This document shows positions 22,545 through 33,424 of a stretch of 54,171 bases of DNA, one piece after another. Source of the DNA: Acanthaster planci (lineage: Eukaryota > Echinodermata > Asteroidea > Valvatida > Acanthasteridae); assembly GCF_001949145.1 (NCBI RefSeq), contig NW_019091609.1:1-54171 (forward strand), written 5' to 3'. Position numbers and translations under genes: made by a program. The notes beneath the pieces are model-generated. The model was not told where the DNA came from. It was given only the letters and a program-made list of their open reading frames with translations, and made no database searches. Within the stretch, counting starts at the first letter, position 1, and the number at the start of each line of letters is the position of its first letter.

Positions 22545-23545
22545 ATGGCAGGTTCCCCAAAATATGGACCATTAGATAATGTTCAACTTTGGGGGTTCAT
22601 TTTTCCTGAAGTGAACAGCAGTAAATTAATTTCCAATGTTTGTTGTAATGAGGGAAGTCATGGCTGATATCTGGAACAATGATGACTGTGTCAACCTTTC
22701 AACTTAATTGGAGTTAATTAATTAAAGTCTCGAACGTCAGCATTTTTGACGGACATGAACTCCCTGTTAAAATCCGAGCCAATAGAATTTACTGAGGAGT
22801 GATAATCCCCGAGGTTATTTTACACAGATTTATATGAAGTGAAAGGTGATAATATTTACACATATTAAAACCATCATCACAAAATTAAAAGTACTCTCAC
22901 AATTAATTGGGTCCCGAAGTCAGCAGTCATGAACCTCATTTGATTCTGTCATTAGTGTCAAAAAAATTGACTGCATAAAAGCGAGTAAAATCTATGGATG
23001 TACAACACAAGCTTTAAAAATGAGTGCAAAAAAGCACTGCCAAACCATCATCCTTTTACAACTGGACCAATCACATTTTCTTCAAGTACGTTCCCGAAAA
23101 ACGGCCAGCCGACCCGGCAAGCTCGGTGGTCAAGCGGTTAAGACATCTACACTAGTAAGCAGGAAGTCGTGGGTTCAAGTCTCACCCGAGTAAGTTTGTG
23201 ACTTTTTTCGCAAGCTCTCGGACAAGCACTGAGCATACAGTGTTTATTAACATATACGTTGGGTAAGGGTAAAAACCCATTATATAAATTTTCAGCTTTC
23301 TCGAACATCATGCAGTTTATGTCAAAATTATCGAACGTCACCCAAATTCTGTCAAATATGACGTTCGCAACGAACATATTTTACTCATTATAAATTTTTG
23401 ATGCAGCCAAACTTAAAAACAATTTTTGGTGGTCGAAAGATATAAGACCTGTCAAATATGTTGGTATAGTGAGAGTGATTATAAATGGTAAGAGAATGAA
23501 GAGAGCCAAACTTTTCTCATCATTTTCCGTCAATTTTGTGCTAGT
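22545..23545 (+). repeat. Diverged dispersed repeat, copy 2
   Basis: This is homologous to 1,190-2,040, with a longer left part. The first 110 bp (GGACCATTAGATAATGTTCA and TTTGGGGGTTCATTTTTCCT) also match 40,270-40,380 in reverse orientation. An in-frame peptide KYGPLDNVQLWGFIFPEVNS is encoded there. Downstream, ATGGCTGATATCTGGAACAA is shared by all three copies with small changes. A tRNA-like SINE interrupts it near 23,100. Confidence 0.6.
23119..23191 (+). mobile_element. tRNA-Thr(AGT)-like SINE head
   Basis: The stretch can fold as a cloverleaf. It has an A-box-like TGGTCAAGCGGTT at 23,127, an anticodon-loop-like CTAGTAA at 23,152-23,158 (AGT anticodon, Thr) and a B box GGTTCAAGTCT at 23,172. 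The acceptor arms CTCGG and CCGAG pair. The pairing is imperfect, the B box deviates from consensus, and it sits inside a dispersed repeat. A tRNA-derived SINE is therefore more likely than a working tRNA gene. The SINE body probably runs to about 23,280. Confidence 0.55.
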
Positions 23546-23889
23546 TTTTTCGTGGCTTATATTTTTTAAAAATTATTTATTAGGTGCTTTAAAATACATC
23601 AGTCGAAAAATATACTGAATTCTCCTTTCTGTTGAGAGAAGCTTTGAAATCAAGTCCTTTGGTGTAAATACTTTGACGTAAAACTTCAAATGAATTCATC
23701 TCCATTTGATTTGCACTGGTAGCCAACCACCTGTCCACCATAAGTACTTATTTTGCCTAATTATCCCCACATACACTGTAATCATTTTTATAAATCTGAA
23801 GGTGCTAATTTGCATTCTACATGATCAAAGTCACTCTTTTAGAAGTTTTGAAAAATGACCGCCGAGGTTGCATTTTGGTCCATTTTATG
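23546..23889. other. No gene recognised
   Basis: AT-rich spacer without a supported gene. Confidence 0.4.
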
Positions 23890-24690
23890 AAGAACATGCC
23901 ACATACTGCCTCATATATCACCGGATCAATTCAAATGAAGATGAAAGATTTCTGCAGGCTGACCTTGACAACCTCATTAGATGGGCTACTACGTAGGGTA
24001 TGAAATTTAATGTTAGTAAATGTTAAAGGATGCGAATTTCTCATAAACGCAACATTGGTAAACCCTCTTATAAGATGGATGGTGTGTGTCTTGAAGCAAC
24101 AAAGGAGTTCACGTACTTAAGGATACAAGTTCAAAATGATTTAGGATGGGAAAACCAGACACATTATGTTGTTACCAAGGCAACAAGAGTCCTCAACTTT
24201 ATCAACCAAAATTTTTACATGAGCTCTAAAAAGGTCAAGGTTGTATTTTACACTTGTCCGACCACTTTTAGAATATGGCAAGGCAGCATGGAACCCATAT
24301 AAATCTGGATCCGACAGCAATGGATAGAATTCAGTACAGGGCAGTACGCTTTGTTCACATAGATTACGCTAAGAAGAGCAGTATCTCCAACAAGTTATTG
24401 TCTCTTGGATGGCATAAGTTAACTGACAGAAGCGAAACCCACCAGATGACTCAACTCTACAAGATCATCAATCAAGCCACCGACATTGATACTTCCGACT
24501 ATCTCCAGCCAAAGGTGCACAGATCCAGAAGGGGAATAAATCAGCATACCACAGACACCCTCAACAGTTTTTAAGAATTCTGTTTTTCCAAGGACTATTA
24601 AATTATGGAATGACCTGTCCCAACACATCACTGATTCTGTGATGCACATGACCTTTCTAGACAGAATTACTATAATTACATTGTGAGCGA
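23890..24690 (+). pseudogene. CR1/L2-like LINE, 5'-truncated RT end
   Basis: This is the C-terminal part of a non-LTR reverse transcriptase. It starts just after the palm motif (ADLDNLIRWATT, then a stop and MKFNV). It continues with GVCLEATKEFTYLRIQVQND and then, in another frame, DRIQYRAVRFVHIDYAKKSS and LSLGWHKLTDRSETHQMTQL. It ends with SVFPRTIKLWNDLSQHIT. These match the end of CR1/L2/Jockey-type LINE ORF2 proteins. At least two frameshifts and several stops are present. The 5' part is absent, as is common for LINE insertions. Confidence 0.75.
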
Positions 24691-24781
24691 GACTTAGATG
24701 CAAACCCTCCTTGTGACCTCCTAGTTAGAATCCCTAGGGAATGTTTCAGGAGGAAACCAATCAAGTACCGAGTAGGCTAAG

Positions 24782-24842
24782 TAAGTACATGTACATGTAC
24801 ATGAATGCACGTACATGTACATGTTATGTACATGTACGTGTA
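24782..24842. repeat. TACATG-type simple repeat
   Basis: Runs of GTACATGTACATG with small interruptions. The same hexamer motif occurs widely in the window. Confidence 0.8.
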
Positions 24843-25104
24843 TTCGGTAGAGTGCTGATGTACATGTATACAGCACTCTAATTGGGACAGTCCCAACTGT
24901 ATTACTGGTGCTCTAGTTCGGACGTAACATTGTCAAGGACAGCGATTTGAAAACGAGTTCTGGGGATAGCCCAGAAGATCGTATAACGCCGTAGCTAGGC
25001 CTTCATGACAAGTTAGGCCTACGTGGCCTAGGCTATGTTGTTAATTATGTTAGCCTACCCATGCTAACTAATACTATGGCAACAAACAATGAAATCAAAC
25101 CTAC

Positions 25105-25221
25105 CGGATTTTTCATTAATTTTTCAACTCGAAGTCTCTGTTTATCACCAGCAGTTTTTGGTAAAGTGAATTGCTGATTTCCATCTTTCGTATTGAACTT
25201 CTGCTTTCTTTTCACATCCAT
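25105..25221 (-). CDS. PRKRIP1: PRKRIP1 homologue, first coding exon
   Basis: The 39-codon exon encodes a basic start followed by QQFTLPKTAGDKQRLRVEKL and then MKNP. This matches the conserved N-terminal block of PRKR-interacting protein 1, a small nuclear, double-stranded-RNA-binding protein found with the spliceosome. ATG at 25,221 is chosen as the start; an open codon upstream is TTG. After the codon for Pro-39 comes GTAGGT, a good splice donor at 25,104 that cuts exactly where the family protein continues with an Asp. The next exons should lie to the left on the minus strand, but I could not find them there, so a long intron filled by transposons or a broken gene is possible. This is the only convincing host gene seen. 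Confidence 0.75.
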
Positions 25222-25600
25222 TCTCTTCAAAGATTATTCTGACAGGTCCTTCCGGCGACCCTTCGGGTGTATTCCTACCAAATGGTTTATAGATGGATTA
25301 GATTTCTGTGCGCGAGCTCATCAATATAATCTGCATCTGTGTGATGTGTGATAAACGTCGGCAAAGTACGGTGGCTCGTACTCGCCAACTCGTTGCGCAT
25401 GACCCTTTTTCTTCCGGCGTCGCCGTACTATAGCGTTATAACGCCGTACTATAGCGCTATAACGCCGTACTATCGCGTAGCTGAAAATCGACAGTAGTGA
25501 GACTATCGTCGTCAGTTTGTATGCTGATCCGCATTTGAAAAACCGTCGCTGCAGTTTAGCCAAAACCTAGATTGAGAAACGGTAAGCCATTTGTGTAATG
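25222..25600 (-). promoter_or_regulatory. Putative PRKRIP1 promoter and 5' region
   Basis: CpG-rich sequence lies immediately upstream of the exon and is unlike its AT-rich surroundings. It contains a 21-bp tandem repeat at 25,421-25,480. A GAAACG-GTAAGC word near 25,580 on the plus strand could be a donor of a divergent non-coding exon. The promoter role is inferred from position only. Confidence 0.4.
25421..25480. repeat. 21-bp tandem repeat, about 3 units
   Basis: CGCCGTACTATAGCGTTATAA and near copies are repeated almost three times in the CpG-rich region upstream of PRKRIP1 exon 1. Each unit holds a short palindrome-like TATAGCG(T/C)TATA core. Confidence 0.8.
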
Positions 25601-26910
<1,310 letters not shown>

Positions 26911-27895
26911 TCAATGTACAGATGGGCAGCCTCTTCTGGAGGTATTAGGGGCCCTGCTTCCAGCGGATTCCATCAGTAAATATGAAAAGAGGTCCTCATC
27001 GAAAGGATAGTTGTCTTTGAAGAGGGATTCCTCCTTACCCATATAAACTCTATCCTGATCCACTGGTTCCAGGTAGTCCAGTGTGTTGTACAACTGTGGA
27101 AGTTAAAACATGGTCAGGGGTCTGCCATATGCTACATGTTTGCTCTTGTTTCTTCTTCCCAATCCTCTGTCCATCCCACTGCTCCGCCATTTTGTCTAGA
27201 TCATCCTCTAAAGTAGAACTAACCTTGAATAAACAAATCAGTTGAGTCCTTCGAGCCGAAGAAAAAGTTGTTGAACTCTTAATATTCATAACAAAAATGA
27301 CTTAGGTTGACATTTACATCGAAGACACGAATTGACCATGTTTGTCATGATGGCAAACCATCCTATAATGTGGATCATAATATGTATATGTGTCAACCTC
27401 AAACGAAGATAGCAGTTTATACGGGCCTGTATCATTCTCATGAATGTGAGTCGAATCAGCTCTTTGTCAAGACTGTCTCCTAAGAAGTAACCGTCATCCT
27501 TTATGCATCAAAATAAAGTCACCCAGAACTCTGTGCATTCTTTCCTCAGCTGATTCCACCAGCACTCGATGCAATGGTTAGTGAAGCTATGCCTACCGCT
27601 AAGCCGACCCCCATAGACCCCTAGGAATCTTTGGAAATTAAGTACATGTACATTCTCCATTCCAAGATCAGTCCTAACGACATTTAGGCAGCCACCATAA
27701 ATTATGTTTCAATGGCATTTATAAAAAAGCCACCAATAAATTCGGGGTCATTCGTAGTGGCGTTTGCTTCCAACCATATTATTTTTTCGGGAGAAACCAT
27801 CTGTACACCCACTGATGCCCACTCCGTTTGGCTTGAGCTTGTCATATGAGTTTATGTGCCAAATAAAATTCGGTCCTCACCCAGTCACTTTTGAA
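26911..27895 (-). pseudogene. Eukaryotic integrase-core-domain gene, decayed
   Basis: The minus strand begins abruptly at about 27,895 with GPNFIWHINSYDKLKPNG and FSRKIIWLEA. This is the start of the RNase-H-fold integrase core found in a multicopy eukaryotic gene family of mobile origin. Further on come FTNHCIECWWNQLRKECTEF, a stop, and DDGYFLGDSLDKELIRLTFM. The end at 26,911-27,289 reads YNTLDYLEPVDQDRVYMGKE and KDNYPFDEDLF. Several frames and stops are involved. The first part directly abuts the DNA polymerase relic, which runs the other way. It is a different family from the integrase at 29.5-30.5 kb. Confidence 0.6.
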
Positions 27896-27904
27896 CCCAA
27901 CAGA

Positions 27905-29559
27905 AATGAGATAAACGCAAAGAAGAATGTCAAGGAATAGATGCTCCTACTTCTAAAGTTGTGCTACCCGAAAAAGGTAAAATCATTCTCAAATCTAAAA
28001 ACTATAAAACAAACAAGATGCCCCCTTTGTAATTTATGCCGATTTTTTTCTGCTTTAGAACCTATTCCACCACCTGACTCGGTACAGGGCACCAACACAA
28101 TCTAAACTCAACATCACAAACCGTCTGGTTACTCTTACGCAGTCGCACGCTGCGATGGTGAATGCACGAGTAGCAAAACCCACCGAGGTCAAGACTCTGC
28201 TACTCACTTTATAGAGTCTCTCACGTGTGGAGAAAACAACATCAACCAAACGTTTGCCAACCCAAAACCTCTCGTTTGGACGTCCGACCTACAAAAACAA
28301 CACCACGCGTGCGACACTAGCTGGATCTGTGAAAAAAAAAACGATCCATCGTTCCGACCACAGTGTCAATGTCCTATTCCGCAAAAGCCAAAAACTCAAC
28401 CTCAAAAGATGGAATTTGAAAACGACCGCAGCTATACCGAATACCGTTGCATGAGCTGCGAAAACTCATCAACAAGTTTAGAAAGGTCAGAGACCACTGT
28501 CACGTGACGGGGGTGTATAGAGGTTCAGCTCACGCTAACTGCAACCTCAAACTACAAGTCGTTAAAAATAAGACTCTCATTCCAGTTGTATTTCACAACT
28601 TGGAAAATTATGACGCTCATCTCATCATGTAAGGCGCTCTACTTTCACGGGTCAAAAAATAAAAATTCTGAAAAGTACATTTCGTTTTCTCTCGATCATT
28701 TTATGGCTGCTTCACTCTATCGGTCGGTTAAAACCAATTTTCTTTTTGCAAGCGCCTTGGATTCGCAGGTACATTGATAAAAACACCAAGTTGCGCAAAC
28801 GAGCCACGTCTGACTTTGAGAAAGATTTGTTCAAACTGATGAACAACTCAGTATTTGGTAAAACCATGGAAAACGTGAGAAACGAATTGAAAGCTACTTA
28901 TTGCGAGACAATCAAGATGCAAAACGATACAAACGTTTGGTTGTTCAACCTCATTACAAAACGACTACCCTGTTTTCCCGAGTGTGATCTCTCGTTTGTC
29001 GAGCTGTATAGAATTAAACCGTGTTGAACAAACCAATACATTGCGGGGTGAGCGTGCGCCACTTGTCAAAAACTCTAAACACAAACTTTGGAGAGGACAT
29101 TTGTATGCTGTATTCAGACACCGACAGTTTGCTCAGATATCAAAACCGACGACGTCAACCGATCACCCACTCTACAGCCCCCAAAACAAAAAAGGTTATC
29201 GGGAAGATGAAAGACGAATTTGGCGGCAAACTCGTTTCAGAAGTGGTCTGTTTACGCCCTAAAATGTATTCGATCTTACTCGAAGATGACGCTAATCTAA
29301 AGAAAAAAAGGGTGACCAAGGTCGTTACTAAAAAAAACTACGACACGAGGCTTACAAAGAAACGTTGTCTGATCACAAGCACGTCTATACAAAACAACAT
29401 CATATTATATCACAAAAGAACATGCTTTATACCATCGTTCAAAACAAATTGAGCTTGTCGGCGCTAGACACAAAACGTTACATTTTACCAAACGGCGTCG
29501 ACACTTTGGCCTATGGTCATTATCGCGGCGGTAATACTGTGTCTTTGGGTACAACTTGA
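27905..29559 (+). pseudogene. Protein-primed-type DNA polymerase B, broken
   Basis: This is the replicase relic of the Polinton-like element. The exonuclease entry is seen as VVLPEKGKIILKSKNYKTNK, followed by SGYSYAVARCDGEC. It then reads PKPLVWTSDLQKQHHACDTS and RDHCHVTGVYRGSAHANC, a Cys/His segment typical of this subfamily. [15 protein letters not shown] follows. The polymerase part has [19 protein letters not shown], then the catalytic LYSDTDSL box, then KPKMY-type LRPKMYSILLEDD, and ends with TKRYILPNGVDTLAYGHY. Between about 28,730 and 28,760 the text jumps across the region that should hold the first catalytic Asp motif, so there is a large internal deletion. The N-terminus is lost and at least four frameshifts occur. 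Confidence 0.8.
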
Positions 29560-30508
29560 AGTTTTTCTCTCACAAAAGAAGGTTTGGGTCCGTTGAGTTA
29601 GTAGTACAGTGCTGGCCCCGTTGTCACCTTTTACCATTGACACGTTTGAACTGACTCGTGCGTTTTTCGATTCGATATACGTCTACGCTCCAAATAGGAT
29701 TGGTTGCCCTTCTGACAGTGCCGCCTTCTTGTTCACCCAGGTAATACAAATATCGGCCAACAGCGTTCGAAGGCAGTTCTGTAAAAACAGTTCTTCGCTG
29801 TGACTCTTTTCTTTTGAGGTGTGCAGCTGGTAATTGTTTTACATGATCAGACTTGATCGCTTCCAAAGGAACCGCGTCTATCAACCGTTTTTTCTCCATT
29901 TAGCGATTTCGCGACCTGAGGCAAACGCTCCACCCATTCCACGTTTCGTTCGCCCGGATTTAACATTTCTCGTGCGTATTGATACCCAAACAAACGCTCA
30001 GAAAAGCGTTCTACAATCCCTTGCGATTGATGTCTACTTGCACCCGCCCGCTCTTTTTTACAAACTTTTTTTTTTAAATCGCCTTTAAATCCGATCCAGA
30101 GTCTACGTTATCTGCTTTGGCCAAGTCAAAGGAGACCTGTTGTATATCCATTTTAAGGCGTTGGTCACTTGTTCGGCTGTTTTACTTGTCAAAGGTTCGG
30201 CTTCTTTGTATCTAGAAGCCACGTCGACGGCCGTTAACGCGTATTTGTAAGTTTTACCCCTTGGACCTTCTGGAACCCGATCGCAAGGCAAATACACACG
30301 TCCATTTGATAAGTGTCGTTGGAAATTGCATATTCCGATTGTAAAGTACTTGGCCTAGGTATGTATCCAGGGGCAAGTAAATAAATTTGCCAAATGGCTT
30401 TTTTTCACCAGGCTCTCACCTCACTCTTGTCGATGCCGTTTTAACGGCTGCGTGTACTTTCCAACAACCTTTAGAACTGTGGTAGACTTCTTTCCACTTT
30501 GTTTCCAT
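29520..30508 (-). pseudogene. Polinton-type integrase (retrovirus-like), broken
   Basis: This is a relic of the DDE integrase that inserts the element. The N-terminal segment holds KKAIWQIYLLAPGYIPRP. The core follows with VDVASRYKEAEPLTSK. The region of the catalytic glutamate reads GIVERFSERLFGYQYAREM. The C-terminal part has KRLIDAVPLEAIKSDHV and LGEQEGGTVRRATNPIWSVD, and ends with GPKPSFVREKLQVVP. All modules are there in order, but they lie in several frames and the second catalytic Asp region is damaged. It reads toward the polymerase, and the stop at 29,520 lies inside the polymerase 3' end, so the two genes overlap tail to tail. The start at 30,508 is the first ATG. Confidence 0.8.
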
Positions 30509-30550
30509 CGTTCTTTTGGAAAAGAAAGGAAAAAGCTTTTACCAGTACCT

Positions 30551-30881
30551 TTACACGAGACAACTTAACAACGCGGTTCCACCCATCACAAACACAAACT
30601 CACGTTCTTTTTGGCTATCGCTCGGTGTGTAAAAATCGCTAGATACGGGTTCAGGCTCCAAACTCAAATGCTGCGTGCTCGTGATTTCGGTATACACCAT
30701 AAAGTTGGGTGCAATGTTCCACCCTTTCTTCTTTGGCTTTGGCTAAATGCTCCAAGGCCAGATGGTGTCTTTTGCGTTCTTCGTCGACACCGCCTTTCCC
30801 AATCAAAACAAAACAATTAGCTCCGGTAAACGTCAATGCATGGACCACAGCTCCACCAATCATCATTCCAATACTAGCCAT
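30551..30881 (-). pseudogene. Small conserved membrane-type protein
   Basis: The product of about 110 residues starts MASIGMMIGGAVVHALTFTG, a glycine-rich hydrophobic segment. A charged helix follows (ERKRHHLALEHLAKAKEERV). After a frameshift near 30,690 the C-terminus reads SSDFYTPSDSQKEREFVFV and a second hydrophobic stretch up to the TAA at 30,551. Such short proteins with a hydrophobic start and end recur in Polinton-like elements; the function is unknown to me. It is divergent from the capsid gene, with 81 bp between the starts. Confidence 0.55.
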
Positions 30882-30962
30882 CTTTTAAACGAAAACACTT
30901 TTTCAAAAACATAAACAAACAATTTTAAAACCTTATTTTTAAGAACGGCAAAACAAACAAAC
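30882..30962. promoter_or_regulatory. Divergent intergenic region of capsid gene pair
   Basis: 81 bp of AT-rich sequence separates two start codons pointing away from each other. It has poly-A tracts (AACAAACAATTTT and CTTATTTTTAAG) and is probably a shared promoter. No known motif was identified. Confidence 0.35.
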
Positions 30963-32180
30963 ATGAACTACGGCTAAAAAATTCAAACCAATCCGCCGAC
31001 CCAATAACCCGAGCCCGATCAAAGGCGAACGCAGAGAAATCACAATTACTCACAACCCAAGTACAATCGCTGAAAGTCAAAACCTGATGGTGACACTACC
31101 TCAGTTAGGAGTCGACGACGTCATTGTCCCCGGCACGATCAAGCTCGCATTTAAACTCGATCTAGACGTAGCGTCAGACGACAACCAAGCCGTGTTTAAC
31201 AACTTGGCAGGAATCTTGATCAAAGAAATTTCCGTGAAACTCCAGGGCAACTCTATCTTAACTTACAGGGATGCCGACGTCTTTCTCAACCTTCACGACA
31301 ACTGGCTACCCGCAACACAAACCATAAACATGGCTGATTTTGGTTTATACAGAGAAAATGTCGCCACGCTCAGACTCGAGACTAACGATGCGAATGAAGC
31401 CGCAAACAACAAAAAGACAAGGCCATCACAGACGCGTTTGGCAACCGTACGCCATGTTGACCGATCACATGCCGTTTTTGCCCTCGGCTTTGAAACAACC
31501 TTTGACGTACATGCTCACATTCAACGATGGAGACATAATCGTCAAGTCGAGCGACACTGCCGCACAATACGCAATTTTGGACCTGACACTCGAATACGAA
31601 GTCGTGACCAACCGCGAACTTGCTCAAACGCTTAAAAACAAACATAAGCGGCTGGTGTATTACACGTTTAACAACGTTCACGATTTGGAATAAATCAGAT
31701 ACGTTATGGAACATGGTCATTAACCCACCGATCTGCAGTTTGAAAGGCGTTTTACTTATTTTTAAGAGCCCTATGGTTGAAACCCTCAGAGGTTTTACAA
31801 TCCTCACATCGTTGAAATAATCATTACGGCTGAAGGAAAACCTAATTAATTGTCTTCGCTAGGAATGTACGAATATCAGCACTGGAACGAAGTGAGTAAG
31901 ATTTTGCTGACTCAGATACAGAATTCGGCCGGCACGTCGCAAAAGACCTCAACTTGGTGGGCGTTGACGTGACCGACTATCTGAAAGAAAAATACGGTTT
32001 GTGACTCGACTGTCGCAGCATCGACAACAACGCGGGCGTAGGGTAGGTGACTCGGGTGGCATCATGATACAAATGATGCAAGAAGCAGAAACCACGGATG
32101 AGTTGACGATGTACGTGTTTCTCATCATGGATACCCAACTCATGATCGAAGACGGTAATTTTAAATCGTTGAGTTATTAA
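30963..32180 (+). pseudogene. Major capsid protein (double jelly roll), broken
   Basis: This is a relic of the hexon-like capsid protein of the Polinton/adintovirus lineage. The N-terminal part includes REITITHNPSTIAESQNLMV and then VIVPGTIKLAFKLDLDVASD. It continues with VFNNLAGILIKEISVKLQGN and RDADVFLNLHDNWLP, the first barrel. After a frameshift near 31,410 it reads PFLPSALKQPLTYMLTFND and DLTLEYEVV. Later frames carry YNPHIVEIIITAEGKPN and MYEYQHWNEV, the second barrel. The end reads DELTMYVFLIMDTQLMIEDG and stops at 32,180. There are at least five frame breaks. The length of about 405 codons is a little short, which suggests small deletions. The start ATG at 30,963 needs one frameshift to join. 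Confidence 0.75.
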
Positions 32181-32426
32181 GTAACGCAAACTTAAAAACA
32201 CGACCTTAAAAAACGCGAACTGAATGTTGAGTTATTTAAAACCGTGATTTAAAAAAAAAATTTAAAACAAGACATATCTCGGAAGACAATGGTTGCTCAC
32301 TGATCTCAACGTGTACCTTTGCGACATTGGTCGTGAAGCTTAGAATTAAACGAAGCCATCGAGTTGTCCAAAAGTGATTGACGGTGTAATGGCGCTGTCT
32401 TTGATTAATGATTGTTCGTTCTGGGA
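32181..32426 (+). other. Spacer after capsid gene, ORF relics only
   Basis: One short frame reads EDNGCSLISTCTFATLVVKL with no recognisable family. AT-rich sequence directly follows the capsid stop. A lost small gene is possible. Confidence 0.3.
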
Positions 32427-32615
32427 ATGGCACTCCAGATTGAATTTATGGGTCACGACGTCACGTTAGACTCGGAAGAAGCGTAAACCCAAGACATGGT
32501 TCAACATTCCATCATTAGTTTGAGCATGGGACAATTTCTCACGGAAGTTTGTTACAAGCCTTTCTCCACTAGTTGGCGCGTTTGTTTCTGCAACAAAAAC
32601 TTTCTTGCTTTGTAA
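32427..32615 (+). pseudogene. Small unknown ORF with one internal stop
   Basis: Single-frame sequence of 62 codons from ATG to TAA, interrupted once by TAA at 32,484. It begins MALQIEFMGHDVTLDSEEA and later reads SLSMGQFLTEVCYKPF. I do not recognise it. It lies in the co-directional gene run downstream of the capsid gene. Confidence 0.3.
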
Positions 32616-32652
32616 CAAATAAATAACAAGGATGGGAATGCAATCAAACTAA

Positions 32653-32814
32653 AAAACGAGCCAGCTCAGCGAAGTGCTAACTCATTCCGAGCCCAGCACA
32701 CTTCAGACCCTGACCCAAGTCACTGAAAGCTTGACCAAAGTAGAAAAAACACGAACTTATCAAGGTAAAAAACTCGCAGAACATAATTGTAAAAAACGAA
32801 AGAGAAACACTTAG
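32653..32814 (+). pseudogene. Small polar ORF, unknown
   Basis: 53 open codons without a good ATG, reading TSQLSEVLTHSEPSTLQTLT and ending in a very basic tail (KKRKRNT). It is Ser/Thr-rich with a coiled-coil-like middle. It may be a short structural gene; no family is recognised. Confidence 0.25.
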
Positions 32815-32833
32815 CTTTATTGAAACAAAAAAA

Positions 32834-33055
32834 ATGGGGTAAGCTAACGAAGCAAACGAAACTTCTAGATGGTTTAACGGTATCACTCCGTAATTTTATC
32901 CTTTATTGATTTTGGCAGGCGGTGGCGTGGGGCTCCTTGCGTTAAATATATTTCAAAAAAGCGAGCGGGGCAAAGTGAGCCAACCAAACCAATCGGGTAA
33001 GGTAACAGATAGCGAACCTAATCTACAACATTCTACCCAACCCAAAGTTTCTTAA
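32834..33055 (+). pseudogene. Small single-pass membrane protein
   Basis: One reading frame of 73 codons contains two stops (at 32,840 and 32,891). The readable part has SRWFNGITP, then a hydrophobic segment LLILAGGGVGLLALNIF, followed by a Lys/Ser/Gln-rich tail ending in QPKVS. The layout (short head, one membrane helix, polar tail) suits a virion membrane protein. It lies in the plus-strand gene run with its neighbours. Confidence 0.45.
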
Positions 33056-33124
33056 CCAAACGCAGACATTTTACAAATGGAATAAATACGCAAACCTAAA
33101 AAAAAACGCACAACTAGAAACAAA

Positions 33125-33335
33125 ATGGCTACAACTCCTAACACAAATGATATCGTTAACTTGCTTTACAACGGCGCAGTCGTAAGTCTGATTTCGATGG
33201 GATATGCCATGGCAGCCAACAGAATCTTGAAATGGAAATCACTCGATCTCGATTGAAAGAGTGGGGAAGACGGCTACCCAAGAATGGTTGGTTGCAAAGG
33301 GTATTCTACCAGACAGCATCACACCAAAAAGCTAA
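33125..33335 (+). pseudogene. Small membrane protein, unknown family
   Basis: ATG at 33,125 opens MATTPNTNDIVNLLYNGAVV, continuing with a hydrophobic helix (SLISMGYAMAA). After a frameshift near 33,258 the sequence ends KTATQEWLVAKGILPDS and stops at 33,335. About 70 residues. It resembles other short one-helix proteins of this cluster in layout. Confidence 0.45.
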
Positions 33336-33424
33336 ACCCAATAAAGTTTTCCTTAATTTAAAACAGAAGGTATGGCAGAGGAGGGTTTGACACAGAAATC
33401 TTTTTGAAAACACGAGAATAGACT

